From Corynebacterium mustelae (lineage in GTDB: Bacteria; Actinomycetota; Actinomycetes; Mycobacteriales; Mycobacteriaceae), in the NCBI RefSeq assembly GCF_001020985.1, contig NZ_CP011542.1, forward strand, positions 620,001-684,000: DNA of 64,000 bases, in the 5' to 3' direction. The stretch's first letter is position 1; each line of letters opens with the position of its first letter. The position numbers and the translations under genes are program-made. Under the pieces are notes generated by a model, which was not told the origin of the DNA, ran no database searches, and worked only from the letters and a program-made list of their open reading frames with translations. Shown one piece after another: positions 55,508 to 64,000 of the stretch.

Positions 55508-56806
55508 CTACAGATCCCAGCTCTCGATTTCCAAGACGGAATCGGCGTCGATGAGCTCCTCGTTAAATTCCTTGCCGCCCATCTTTTCATCTAGGTATTT
55601 TCGCAACTCTAGAGCTTTTATGCTTGTGCCTTCTCCTTTATAAACGAGAGCTAAATACTCATCTAACTTTTTTCGGTTTTCTGTGATGGGTTGAGTGTTT
55701 GTACGTTGAATCGTTTCAAGGATAACTTCAGGCCGTAACCCTTCATGGAACTCGGGGGTTTCGACTGATAGGCCGACAAGGTTACGCACACTGGAATTTG
55801 GAACTGAAGAAATAACGTGGGGACTGTGCGTAGTGAGAACAAACTGAACACCGGGAAATGTTTCACGCAGCACTATAGCAATTTCTTTTTGCCAAATAGG
55901 GTGCAAATGCAGATCGACTTCGTCGATGAGAACAATTCCAGGGCAAGAAAGTAGTGTTTCTGGTTTCGTGATGGCGGGGTTGGCTCGTGCCAATCGGCTA
56001 GCAATATCAATGGTTAGTCCTGCTGCGATTTTTGTCCCCGTTGCAAGCATATCCAGGGGCATATAACCGTAATCGTCATGCCGCAAAACGATACTTCCAA
56101 CGGTCTCATTCCACTCAGGATCCTTCCAACCAGTAGGTTCCAATACCCGATTACAGGCATGAACTATCGCATTGAGATGTTGTATAGCGGCATTTCGTTT
56201 CTTTAAGCTCTCAATGAACAGCATTCTAAAATAACGGGAAAATCTATTGATGTCAGAACGTGGATCAAGTGCATGATCGTAGGCGCTAAAGCGTGAGCTT
56301 GGTACTGACCCCTGATTACGGATTTCACGTAGCAAACGTTCGACGCCGTAATATGCGATTATTGGTAAAACCGTGTTTGGTGTTGCATCTTTTTGAGCAT
56401 TTTCACGAATGTTCGAAACAAAATCACGAAATTCTTTTTCTCCCATGGTCGTTCTGCTTTTTGCGGTGGGCTTAGACCTAGACCACGTCCAGTTCTCTCC
56501 GTCGACAATCGCGGTTACAGAAAGCTCGATTGGAAAACAGATATCCGTGGAAGCGACTGCCTCTACGGAATCTAAATTGGAAGGAATGCGTCGGGCGTCT
56601 TCTGAGGTGAGGTTTTTCCCCTCATCGTTTAGCTGTTTCAAGATTACCGAGAGCATGACGGCCAAGGCGTCAAGAATTGTTGTTTTTCCTGAACCGTTTT
56701 CACCGATAAGAAGTGTTACATCTTGGTTGAAATCTATGGTGAAATTGTCGTATTGGCGAAAGTTTTTAATGGTCAGGGATTCTACAAACCATGTTTTTGA
56801 GTTCAT
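55508..56806 (-). CDS. ptuA: PtuA: ATPase of a Septu defence system
   Basis: A 432-residue RecF/OLD-type ATPase. Walker A LIGENGSGKTTILDALAVML (about 33-41), a helical insert (about 110-260), ABC-type Walker B CPGIVLIDEVDLHLHPIW and the switch histidine in FVLTTHSPHVISS. With the HNH protein directly downstream, this is the PtuA-PtuB arrangement of Septu, an anti-phage system in which PtuA binds and controls the PtuB nuclease. No reverse transcriptase or retron RNA is adjacent. GGAG nine bases before the ATG. Confidence 0.85.
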   Translation of the reverse strand: MNSKTWFVESLTIKNFRQYDNFTIDFNQDVTLLIGENGSGKTTILDALAVMLSVILKQLNDEGKNLTSEDARRIPSNLDSVEAVASTDICFPIELSVTAIVDGENWTWSRSKPTAKSRTTMGEKEFRDFVSNIRENAQKDATPNTVLPIIAYYGVERLLREIRNQGSVPSSRFSAYDHALDPRSDINRFSRYFRMLFIESLKKRNAAIQHLNAIVHACNRVLEPTGWKDPEWNETVGSIVLRHDDYGYMPLDMLATGTKIAAGLTIDIASRLARANPAITKPETLLSCPGIVLIDEVDLHLHPIWQKEIAIVLRETFPGVQFVLTTHSPHVISSVPNSSVRNLVGLSVETPEFHEGLRPEVILETIQRTNTQPITENRKKLDEYLALVYKGEGTSIKALELRKYLDEKMGGKEFNEELIDADSVLEIESWDL

Positions 56807-57023
56807 GCTTTTATGCTCCGAGTTGACGCTAATTAATTTTATTTGAAAATGTTTCTTGAATATAGAAGCTTCAATAATAAATCATTTTTACCTGGTGAGC
56901 TTTACTTACTACACTAACAAAGCAGTCCGAACCTATGTTTCCCCAAACCTTTGATTGTGGAATCAGAGGTAGGGTTTTACAGGCGGGAAATATGTTTCGG
57001 ATACTTAAACGTGGATTTAAAAA

Positions 57024-57983
57024 ATGAAATCTAACCTTGCTGATTTCTGCACCACATTGATGACCAAGTGGCGATCGGGTTTAGACGTTGCTTCGATGCT
57101 GGCGCTTGCCGATGCAGCCACTACGGATGCGGGAGGGGACGCTGTATCTTTCGTCCTTGATGAGTGGTTCGACCAGGTGCTTGGCGCACAGTTGCCCGAA
57201 TCAACGGCGGAGTTTGCCTGTCACGGTGCGGTATTACAGTTGAAAAACGGCTACTGTGGCGAAAACCCAGTGGAGCGGGTTTTTACTGCCGTTGCGGCCA
57301 CTAATCCCGATGTACCACCGCGATTTCTGGAAACCGGTACTGGCCGGCTACCGCAGGAATTTCAGGCTGTTGGGTTTGACGGTCTTTCCATTAGCGCCAA
57401 TGACGTCACGGGCGTCATTTCCATTGACTTCACCGTCGAGAATGGCCAGACAGTGCGATTCGCAGTGGAGTTTTTAGAACGGATTCTTCGTGACACGGAC
57501 TTTCCGAGAGAACTTAACATTCAGGTAACCGGCCTCACGGGGGATTACGTTCCCATTCCTGAGCTGCCGAAAATCGGCATGAGCCAATTGTTCATGTCCG
57601 CCGTTAGCTATCTACCGGTACGGGTAAGTGTTGTCCGGTATGCGCGGGAGGCGATGAAATACGACTTCTTTTACGGCTGCCCGGAACTATCCTACGAGAC
57701 AGGAAAGAACATTCAACTCGGTGGGGTAGCGGTGTTTGCGTTGGGGCTCACCGCGCTGGGGGAAACTGATGTGGTTGGCGAATATATGGTCAGTTCCGGG
57801 TTGTGGGAGCAAGATATGGAGCTTTACTTCCTACGCTGCTTTGTACACATCCATGGGGGCACGCTTGCTGCGGTTCTACTTGTGGATCAATGTCTTCAGC
57901 AAGCAGAATTGGCACGTTGCAATTCTTCCGTGGTTGCGGAACTTCGAGCCTGGCGGTTAACAGTCGACAAGCGTAGGGATTGA
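57024..57983 (+). CDS. Unknown protein, paralogue of the gene at 16468
   Basis: A 319-residue acidic soluble protein. Shared blocks with 16468, in the same order: AEFACHGAVLQL, TGRLPQEFQ, ISANDVTGVISIDFTV, YVPIPELPKIGMSQLF, and GGVAVFALGLTALGE. It lacks the extra N-terminal region of 16468. No signal peptide or membrane helix. It is divergent from ptuA and ends before a strong bidirectional terminator. Placement beside Imm22 and Septu genes, as 16468 beside SUKH and DUF4261 genes, suggests a conflict-related role. Confidence 0.7.
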   Translation: MKSNLADFCTTLMTKWRSGLDVASMLALADAATTDAGGDAVSFVLDEWFDQVLGAQLPESTAEFACHGAVLQLKNGYCGENPVERVFTAVAATNPDVPPRFLETGTGRLPQEFQAVGFDGLSISANDVTGVISIDFTVENGQTVRFAVEFLERILRDTDFPRELNIQVTGLTGDYVPIPELPKIGMSQLFMSAVSYLPVRVSVVRYAREAMKYDFFYGCPELSYETGKNIQLGGVAVFALGLTALGETDVVGEYMVSSGLWEQDMELYFLRCFVHIHGGTLAAVLLVDQCLQQAELARCNSSVVAELRAWRLTVDKRRD

Positions 57984-58038
57984 TTTGGCAGTTTTGCTCC
58001 GCATTAAGCTTTGCGACGCCACCTGGCTGCGCGTCAGA

Positions 58039-58074
58039 AAACCCACCGGGACGATAACTGTCGCCGGTGGGTTT
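58039..58074. terminator. Bidirectional terminator between the 57024 gene and the protease gene
   Basis: AAACCCACCGG and CCGGTGGGTTT, 11 perfect base pairs around a 14-base loop with its own GAC/GTC pairing. About 55 bases after the 57024 stop. A near copy of the 12-mer (GCTTTGCGACGC, 58008-58019) lies before it. Confidence 0.8.
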
Positions 58075-58143
58075 AACCAGCGGTATTTCGTTGTGTACTA
58101 CGGACCCGAAATCGGAAAAACTATAAGGTTCTAACCGTGTTTT

Positions 58144-59673
58144 TTAGAAACGAAAAGCACCCAACGCATTGAGTAACCAGCCACCGATACCGCCCCCGAT
58201 GAGTGCGACTACGATGCCAACAACGGTTAGCCACGGTGATGTAGCCGACGAACCGGAGTTGTTTCGTTGATTATCCATGAATTCTTTCAGCTGACGCTCT
58301 GCGGTTTCACGTTGAGCTTTTTCCTGCGCTAGTTCGTTTTTGGTCTTTTGTTGCTCGGTTTCCGCAGCGAGTCGACGTTGGTGTTCTTCTGTTAGCTGCT
58401 TGTCGACGGTTGCCTTATCGGTTGTCAAGGCATCTAGCTTCCGATTCGCATCCTCGGTTTGACTGCGTTGCTGGTTTAGTTGGGTTTCTAATCCTTCTTT
58501 GGCTTCAACTGCAGCAGCGCGGAGTTTTTCCGCTTCCGCTCGTAGTGCTTGTTCGGCTTTAAGGCTTTCTTGCGCCTTGGTTTTTGCAGATTCGGCTTCA
58601 GACTGCAGTTGCTGAGCAACAGTGCGTGCATCTTGAGCCTCTCGTGCTGCGGCTTCGGCGGTTTCGCGGGCTTGCTCGGCTTCTTCGGCTTTGCGTTGGG
58701 CAGCTGCTGCACGCTCTTGCGCAGCCGCTGATTCCTGAAGCGAAGCGTCTTTTAATTCTTCTGCCTCACGTTGGGCTTCTTTGGCTTCTTCCGCTTCCTG
58801 TTCAGCTGCTAGGCGTGCTTCCTCTGCTTCTTGGACTTTTTGCTCAGCTGTCTGCTGGGCAAGGGTGGCTGCAGCAATCTTTTCCTTCGCATTTTGGTTT
58901 GCGATATTCCGTTGCTGTTCGGCTGCCAAAATCCGTTCATTCAGTTTCGATACCACGGCCGGATCAATACTAGGCATAAAAGTGGAACTGCGTGGCTGCG
59001 GACGGGAATTAACTGTTTGAACAATCCAGTCATAGGCTTGTGGGACCGAACTGAAATTGGTTTTTGGGTTGCCTGATACCGAGGAAGCGATTCCGGTGAC
59101 GAGACCGTGGAAAAAGACCGGACCACCTGAATCTCCTGGACGATTGAGCGCGCCGTCCTCATTTTCAGTAACAAACATCGTGGCATTGTTATAACCCGAG
59201 GTGTTATACGTTCCAAGGAATTGCTGGTGCGACAATCTCAAGATCGGACCAGTTCCGGTTCCCCAACCGTAATTAGTTCCACGGGTCTGTTTAGCGGGCA
59301 GCTCCCGCGCTATGTCTGCATAGTGAGGCAAGCCGAGTCCTTCTTCGAAAAACAGCAACGCAATATCGCCTTGGGGTGCAGCTAGAAAAGTCTGGGTGCT
59401 TACTCTCTTACCACCTGGCTTCGTTCCGGTTTCGACGGTGAAGTTCGAAGTATTTCCAATCTTGCAGTGCCGGGCCGTCAGCACCCAGTGCTCATCAATA
59501 GCTACACCGGTGCATAATGCTTGGCCTGCGTGAACTTTGACAACTTTGTTGGCTTCAATCTCATTTTCGAGAGTAAGTCGGCCACCTGTTAACGCATGGG
59601 CGCTGGGTGCAACGCTGCAAACTGTTGCGACTAATAGAGCAGACAATGTTGCTGCTATGTGTTGTTTTGCCAT
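58144..59673 (-). CDS. Secreted trypsin-like serine protease with coiled coil and C-terminal membrane anchor
   Basis: 509 residues. A signal peptide ends near residue 27 (AHA/LTG). The chymotrypsin-fold protease (about 28-225) has the full triad: His69 in LTARHC, Asp103 in QGDIALL, Ser182 in RPGDSGGPV. A long Ala/Glu/Gln heptad region (about 245-465) should form an extended coiled coil. A helix (about 480-500, VVGIVVALIGGGIGGW) holds it to the membrane. The protease would thus stand off from the membrane on a rod. Target unknown; cell-wall remodelling or processing of surface proteins is possible. Monocistronic. Confidence 0.88.
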   Translation of the reverse strand: MAKQHIAATLSALLVATVCSVAPSAHALTGGRLTLENEIEANKVVKVHAGQALCTGVAIDEHWVLTARHCKIGNTSNFTVETGTKPGGKRVSTQTFLAAPQGDIALLFFEEGLGLPHYADIARELPAKQTRGTNYGWGTGTGPILRLSHQQFLGTYNTSGYNNATMFVTENEDGALNRPGDSGGPVFFHGLVTGIASSVSGNPKTNFSSVPQAYDWIVQTVNSRPQPRSSTFMPSIDPAVVSKLNERILAAEQQRNIANQNAKEKIAAATLAQQTAEQKVQEAEEARLAAEQEAEEAKEAQREAEELKDASLQESAAAQERAAAAQRKAEEAEQARETAEAAAREAQDARTVAQQLQSEAESAKTKAQESLKAEQALRAEAEKLRAAAVEAKEGLETQLNQQRSQTEDANRKLDALTTDKATVDKQLTEEHQRRLAAETEQQKTKNELAQEKAQRETAERQLKEFMDNQRNNSGSSATSPWLTVVGIVVALIGGGIGGWLLNALGAFRF

Positions 59674-59902
59674 CTATATTTCCTCAAGGTGTATGGCCCT
59701 ATATGGACGGAACGAATGAAGTAGAAGCCATGCTTCCAAAAACTCATTTGTGAATAACCTTAGAAAACCTACCAGATTTTTGCTGATATAGATTAATGTA
59801 ATTTTTAGTTTTGGGGATGGTTGCGGTGCAAAAGCATCAGGTGGGGACAATGTTCAATCAGGGTTCAATCAGTTGCGCAAGCGGATGTACTAGGGTGAAA
59901 CC

Positions 59903-60802
59903 ATGTTGATTACAACTATTAACGTCAATGGCATTCGGGCCGCTTGTAAACAGCGCAGCGAAGAAAACCAGGGCTTCAATCCCTGGTTGCTGGATAAAAA
60001 ACCCGATGTTGTTTTACTCCAAGAGGTGCGGGCAGATGAAAAAGACGCACGCATTGCTCTAGCGCCAGTCATCGATGCAGGATGGCATTTTTACGCAGCC
60101 CCCGCTGCGGCAAAAGGCCGTGCAGGCGTTGCGATTCTATCCAAGTGGGAATTATCCGATATCCGCATTGGGGTTCCTGACTTCGAGGATGCGGGTCGCT
60201 ATATTCAAGGCACGATTACCCAGACGGAAAATCCCGTGACAGTGGCATCACTGTATTTGCCCTCAGGGGCTGCTGATACGGACAAACAAGATGAAAAATA
60301 CCGATTTCTTGATGTGTTTGAAGATTTCCTCAACAAGGCAGCTAACGACCACGAACAAATGGTGATTGGTGGCGACTGGAATATTTGTCACCGGGAACAA
60401 GACCTAAAAAACTTCAAAACCAACCGAAAGTCCTCCGGATTCCTTCCCGATGAACGAGCCTTTATGGATCAGGTCTTTGGTACTTTCCCAGATTTAGACA
60501 CTCAGATCACAGATGCGGGAAACTGGGCCGGTGCGGTGGACTACGCATCAGATAAGCGTCGAAAAGCAGCAGCCGACCCGCAGTGGTTCGATGTTGCTCG
60601 CAGGCTGCAGCCGGATGATGCGCCCTATACATGGTGGACTTATCGCGGGCAGGCATTTGCCAATGACGCAGGTTGGCGCATTGACTACCAGGCGGCGACG
60701 AAAGCAATGCTCGATCGGGCGCAGCACGCAGAAGTATTCAAAGCGCGCGATCATGCTATGCGATGGAGCGATCACGCACCACTTACCGTTGAATATCGAT
60801 AA
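59903..60802 (+). CDS. xth: Exodeoxyribonuclease III (ExoA/Xth type AP endonuclease)
   Basis: A 299-residue DNA repair nuclease of the endonuclease/exonuclease/phosphatase fold. TTINVNGIRAACK, the metal-binding glutamate in VLLQEVRADE (about 38), the catalytic GGDWNICHRE (about 158) and the C-terminal SDHAPLTVEY with Asp-His are all present. It cuts DNA at abasic sites. No strong ribosome site before the ATG; GTGAAACC is the nearest. Confidence 0.93.
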   Translation: MLITTINVNGIRAACKQRSEENQGFNPWLLDKKPDVVLLQEVRADEKDARIALAPVIDAGWHFYAAPAAAKGRAGVAILSKWELSDIRIGVPDFEDAGRYIQGTITQTENPVTVASLYLPSGAADTDKQDEKYRFLDVFEDFLNKAANDHEQMVIGGDWNICHREQDLKNFKTNRKSSGFLPDERAFMDQVFGTFPDLDTQITDAGNWAGAVDYASDKRRKAAADPQWFDVARRLQPDDAPYTWWTYRGQAFANDAGWRIDYQAATKAMLDRAQHAEVFKARDHAMRWSDHAPLTVEYR

Positions 60803-60888
60803 GGGGCAATCTTTAGAAAAACCACGGTGACTACGGTAGGTTAAATGTGTATCTTTTGCGCCACAGCACTTATCTAGGAGAAATACAC

Positions 60889-61068
60889 ATGCGAGCTAAG
60901 GGTCTATTTTTTCTTATCGTAGGAATCGTCATGTTTGCATCCGCCTACCTTTTACTGGGCGGACACGACCTCAATGCATTGTATGCGGCATTACTCATGG
61001 GTATTGGTGGAGCTAGCGTCGTGACAGGGTTGGTATTCCTGTTCGGCAAGCCTAGTCGTATGCAATAA
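60889..61068 (+). CDS. Small two-helix membrane protein
   Basis: A 59-residue protein with two hydrophobic segments (about 5-24 and 31-50) joined by GGHDLNAL, and a short basic end KPSRMQ. AGGAG eight bases before the ATG at 60889 fixes the start. It lies between xth and trpS. No family recognised. Confidence 0.65.
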   Translation: MRAKGLFFLIVGIVMFASAYLLLGGHDLNALYAALLMGIGGASVVTGLVFLFGKPSRMQ

Positions 61069-61084
61069 AATAGTTTCGAGATAA

Positions 61085-62137
<1,053 letters not shown>

Positions 62138-62248
62138 CTCCCTCCGGCGCACGGTGAACCTAATACACTTGTATTGAGCGCACCTCTTTTCATCAATTTT
62201 TCCCCTCCGCCCGATTTTTACATTAAACCCCCAAGGACGGAAAACCTT

Positions 62249-63343
62249 ATGGCAACCACTACCCAACAAAACGACAAGTTTACCGACGAATACGGCATCG
62301 AACGTAATAATCCTGACGAACCAGGATTCATCGACAAATTCCGCGACAAATGGCAGTGGTTTGACCATCTCATGCTCATGAACGAGCGCTATACCCAACG
62401 AGGCGGGAACCAATTCGCCGCAGGCATTACCTATTTCTCAGTCCTGAGCATGTTCCCGCTACTCATGCTCTCCTTCGCTGCGGTGGCAACCGTCCTGGCA
62501 AGTCGGCCGGACCTCGTCCATGACATTACTGAACGCCTCACGTCCTACTTTGATGGTTCCTTAGGGGATACCGTTGATAACATTGTGTCCACCGCGATCG
62601 CACAACGCGGTGCCCTCTACGGGGTTGGTGGTGTAACAGCGCTCTGGTCGGGATTGAACTGGATGAATAACCTCCGATACGGCGTTTCCTACATGTGGAA
62701 TTATCCGATCGACGAGGGAAATTTCTTCAAAACCAAGCTGGCTGACCTATTTGGCTTGGTTACAACTTTGGTTCTGATGATCATTGCCATCGGGCTAACT
62801 GTCGTTGGCAGCTCCGGTCTGACCACCAGCATTTTGGCCTATATTGGATTAGACGACATACCAGGTATTTTCTTGCTGACACGGGTTTTATCCTTGGTAT
62901 TTGGTCTTATCGCTAACTTCATGATCTTCTACTGGATGCTCAAGAAACTTCCCCGAGGTGAAGTTCCGGTGAAATCCGCTTTGGCTGGAAGTGCCATCGG
63001 TGCTGTAGCTTTCGAAATTTTCAAACAACTCGGTTCCGCCTTCTTCTCAAGTGCTCTCACCAACCCTGCTGGCGCGACCTTCGGCCCCATCATCGGTGTG
63101 ATGGTTTTGTTCTACTTCATTTGGCGCATTCTGCTTTATTGCTCCGCGTGGTCAGCCACTACCCAAGAGTCGCTTGCCATAGCGAAACTAGAAGCACCCG
63201 CACCAGCGGTGATCCATGTGCGCCAGGAAATCGCTGCACCACCTGTCGTCCCGCAACGATTTGGCACTGGCATGGCTATTGGCGCGGCTGCCGTTGGTGC
63301 ACTGACATTTATGGGACTAGGTGGTAGAAAGCGGCGTAAGTAA
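62249..63343 (+). CDS. yihY: YihY/BrkB family inner membrane protein
   Basis: A 364-residue membrane protein of the YihY (once called RNase BN) family. QFAAGITYFSVLSMFPLLML marks the first membrane pair, followed by about five more helices and the family segment GATFGPIIGVMVLFYFIWRI. The tail is hydrophilic with a last hydrophobic stretch GMAIGAAAVGALTFMGLGG and basic end. The ATG at 62249 follows AAGGACGG. No function is established for the family. trpS-yihY order is common in corynebacteria. Confidence 0.9.
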   Translation: MATTTQQNDKFTDEYGIERNNPDEPGFIDKFRDKWQWFDHLMLMNERYTQRGGNQFAAGITYFSVLSMFPLLMLSFAAVATVLASRPDLVHDITERLTSYFDGSLGDTVDNIVSTAIAQRGALYGVGGVTALWSGLNWMNNLRYGVSYMWNYPIDEGNFFKTKLADLFGLVTTLVLMIIAIGLTVVGSSGLTTSILAYIGLDDIPGIFLLTRVLSLVFGLIANFMIFYWMLKKLPRGEVPVKSALAGSAIGAVAFEIFKQLGSAFFSSALTNPAGATFGPIIGVMVLFYFIWRILLYCSAWSATTQESLAIAKLEAPAPAVIHVRQEIAAPPVVPQRFGTGMAIGAAAVGALTFMGLGGRKRRK

Positions 63344-63360
63344 AAACGCGGGCGGGCGGT

Positions 63361-63366
63361 TACAGT
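63361..63366 (+). promoter_or_regulatory. -10 box for the adenosine-deaminase-like gene (apparently leaderless)
   Basis: TACAGT seven bases before the ATG at 63374, with no Shine-Dalgarno sequence between; same layout as folD and trpS. Confidence 0.35.
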
Positions 63367-63373
63367 GGTGGGT

Positions 63374-64000
63374 ATGACCTTTCCACCTAACTTTGATTTC
63401 GATTTCGATCCCATCACACAAGAACAATTCGATAGCCTGCCCAAAGTCCACATACAAACTACTTCTGGGCTAGCAAGCCTCAACGAAATCCTGTCAGGTG
63501 ACCCCGATGCCGCCTACATTGAACATGTCGTATCATTCACCGAGCTAGCCGAAGCCCAGAAACTATTAAAGCAGGCACCATCAATGGTGGGGTTGGTGGT
63601 TTACTGCGAAAACCAAAACGAAGCAACCGCGCTATTAGAAGGCAATACCGAATTAGTACTCGGTGGCATTGTTAATAGTCCCGAAGCCGCCGCTGTGCTC
63701 AAAGGTAGTTTCGTCCCTTACGTGTATCTAGGCGATATTGGAGAACAAGTTGTCTACGGCGGTTCCAGGATCGTCGATGCCGTGAGATTACTTGAAAACT
63801 TCCGGATCACTGACGACGGGGAACTATCCCCCGGCATTGAAGCGGGGTTCATTCTTGACCGAAACCTGCCGGTTTTATGCCAGCCTGAAGAAGCCATTGC
63901 GGCGGGGATCATTGAAAACATTGCTGACTACCCGCTGCCGTTACTACGTGATTTCGGGTATAACGTCGGTCTGGATAAGTGGACCTATGAGACGGTCACT
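63374..64000 (+). CDS. Degenerate adenosine-deaminase-like protein (3' end outside window)
   Basis: 209 codons are open to the window edge. The start MTFPPNFDFDFDPITQEQFDSLPKV fits the actinobacterial adenosine deaminase opening (LPKVELHCHLDG follows there), but here the zinc-binding HxH is replaced by LPKVHIQTTSG (residues 22-32). Near residues 165-205, LPVLCQPEEA...ADYPLPLLRDFGYNVGLDKWTYE lines up with the deaminase stretch ending in NTDNRLMS, again without the metal ligands. The span between is about half the normal length. Probably catalytically dead; a regulatory or moonlighting role cannot be judged. Confidence 0.6.
   Translation, partial: MTFPPNFDFDFDPITQEQFDSLPKVHIQTTSGLASLNEILSGDPDAAYIEHVVSFTELAEAQKLLKQAPSMVGLVVYCENQNEATALLEGNTELVLGGIVNSPEAAAVLKGSFVPYVYLGDIGEQVVYGGSRIVDAVRLLENFRITDDGELSPGIEAGFILDRNLPVLCQPEEAIAAGIIENIADYPLPLLRDFGYNVGLDKWTYETVT

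Noticed and set aside
56807..57023. Retron RNA or reverse transcriptase with the Septu genes
   Set aside because: No reverse transcriptase frame and no msr/msd-like inverted repeats; a stand-alone Septu is simpler.

Overview
The window looks like a chromosome segment of a Corynebacterium species with moderate GC. The basis is a set of core genes typical of that genus: folD followed by a DUF3017 membrane gene, metX and metY, a monomeric NADP isocitrate dehydrogenase (icd), trpS, a C50 carotenoid cluster with lycopene elongase and heterodimeric cyclase, and the htaA-hmuTUV heme-uptake genes. No rRNA, tRNA, CRISPR array, prophage or insertion sequence was recognised. The species is not assigned.

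Layout. 0-6 kb: a partial methyltransferase, trmL, a CPA2-type antiporter, folD, DUF3017, metX. 6-13.4 kb: a heme acquisition island (htaA, hmuT, hmuU, hmuV and two more HtaA-domain secreted proteins) with DtxR-like boxes, placed between metX and metY. 13.7-15 kb: metY. 15.2-21.1 kb: an accessory island with a broken AAA ATPase, several immunity-type or unknown proteins (SMI1/KNR4, DUF4261) and an AT-rich methyltransferase. 21.5-25.2 kb: an ABC-2 exporter with its own NarL-type two-component system. 25.3-31.2 kb: carotenoid genes (crtE on one strand; glycosyltransferase, crtB, crtI, crtYe, crtYf, crtEb on the other). 31.3-35 kb: a SUKH-like protein and a rifampin-phosphotransferase-like enzyme. 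35.2-42 kb: an apparent phosphorylated-substrate uptake locus (AfuABC-like ABC transporter, organophosphate:phosphate antiporter, OmpR/HisKA two-component pair). 42.5-44 kb: tandemly duplicated FMN reductases. 44-48.7 kb: an array of paralogues of the SUKH-like family, with decayed copies and a small secreted cysteine protein. 49.2-54.3 kb: icd, a DUF4143 ATPase, an MFS exporter. 54.2-58 kb: an Imm22-like protein, a Septu (PtuA/PtuB) defence pair with a frameshifted PtuB, and a paralogue of the unknown protein at 16.5 kb. 58.1-64 kb: a membrane-anchored trypsin-like protease, xth, a small membrane protein, trpS, yihY and a partial, catalytically degenerate adenosine-deaminase-like gene.

The less expected structure is: (i) five intergenic elements, each exactly 62 bp between the outer ends of AACTCGAC-type inverted termini, with unrelated interiors; (ii) a 12-mer, GCTTTTCGACGC, that recurs far more often than chance, mostly between genes; (iii) an expanding and decaying paralogue family (eight loci) built from a SUKH-like N-terminal part and a C-terminal domain that also occurs alone; (iv) immunity-type genes in several islands with no recognisable toxin beside them.
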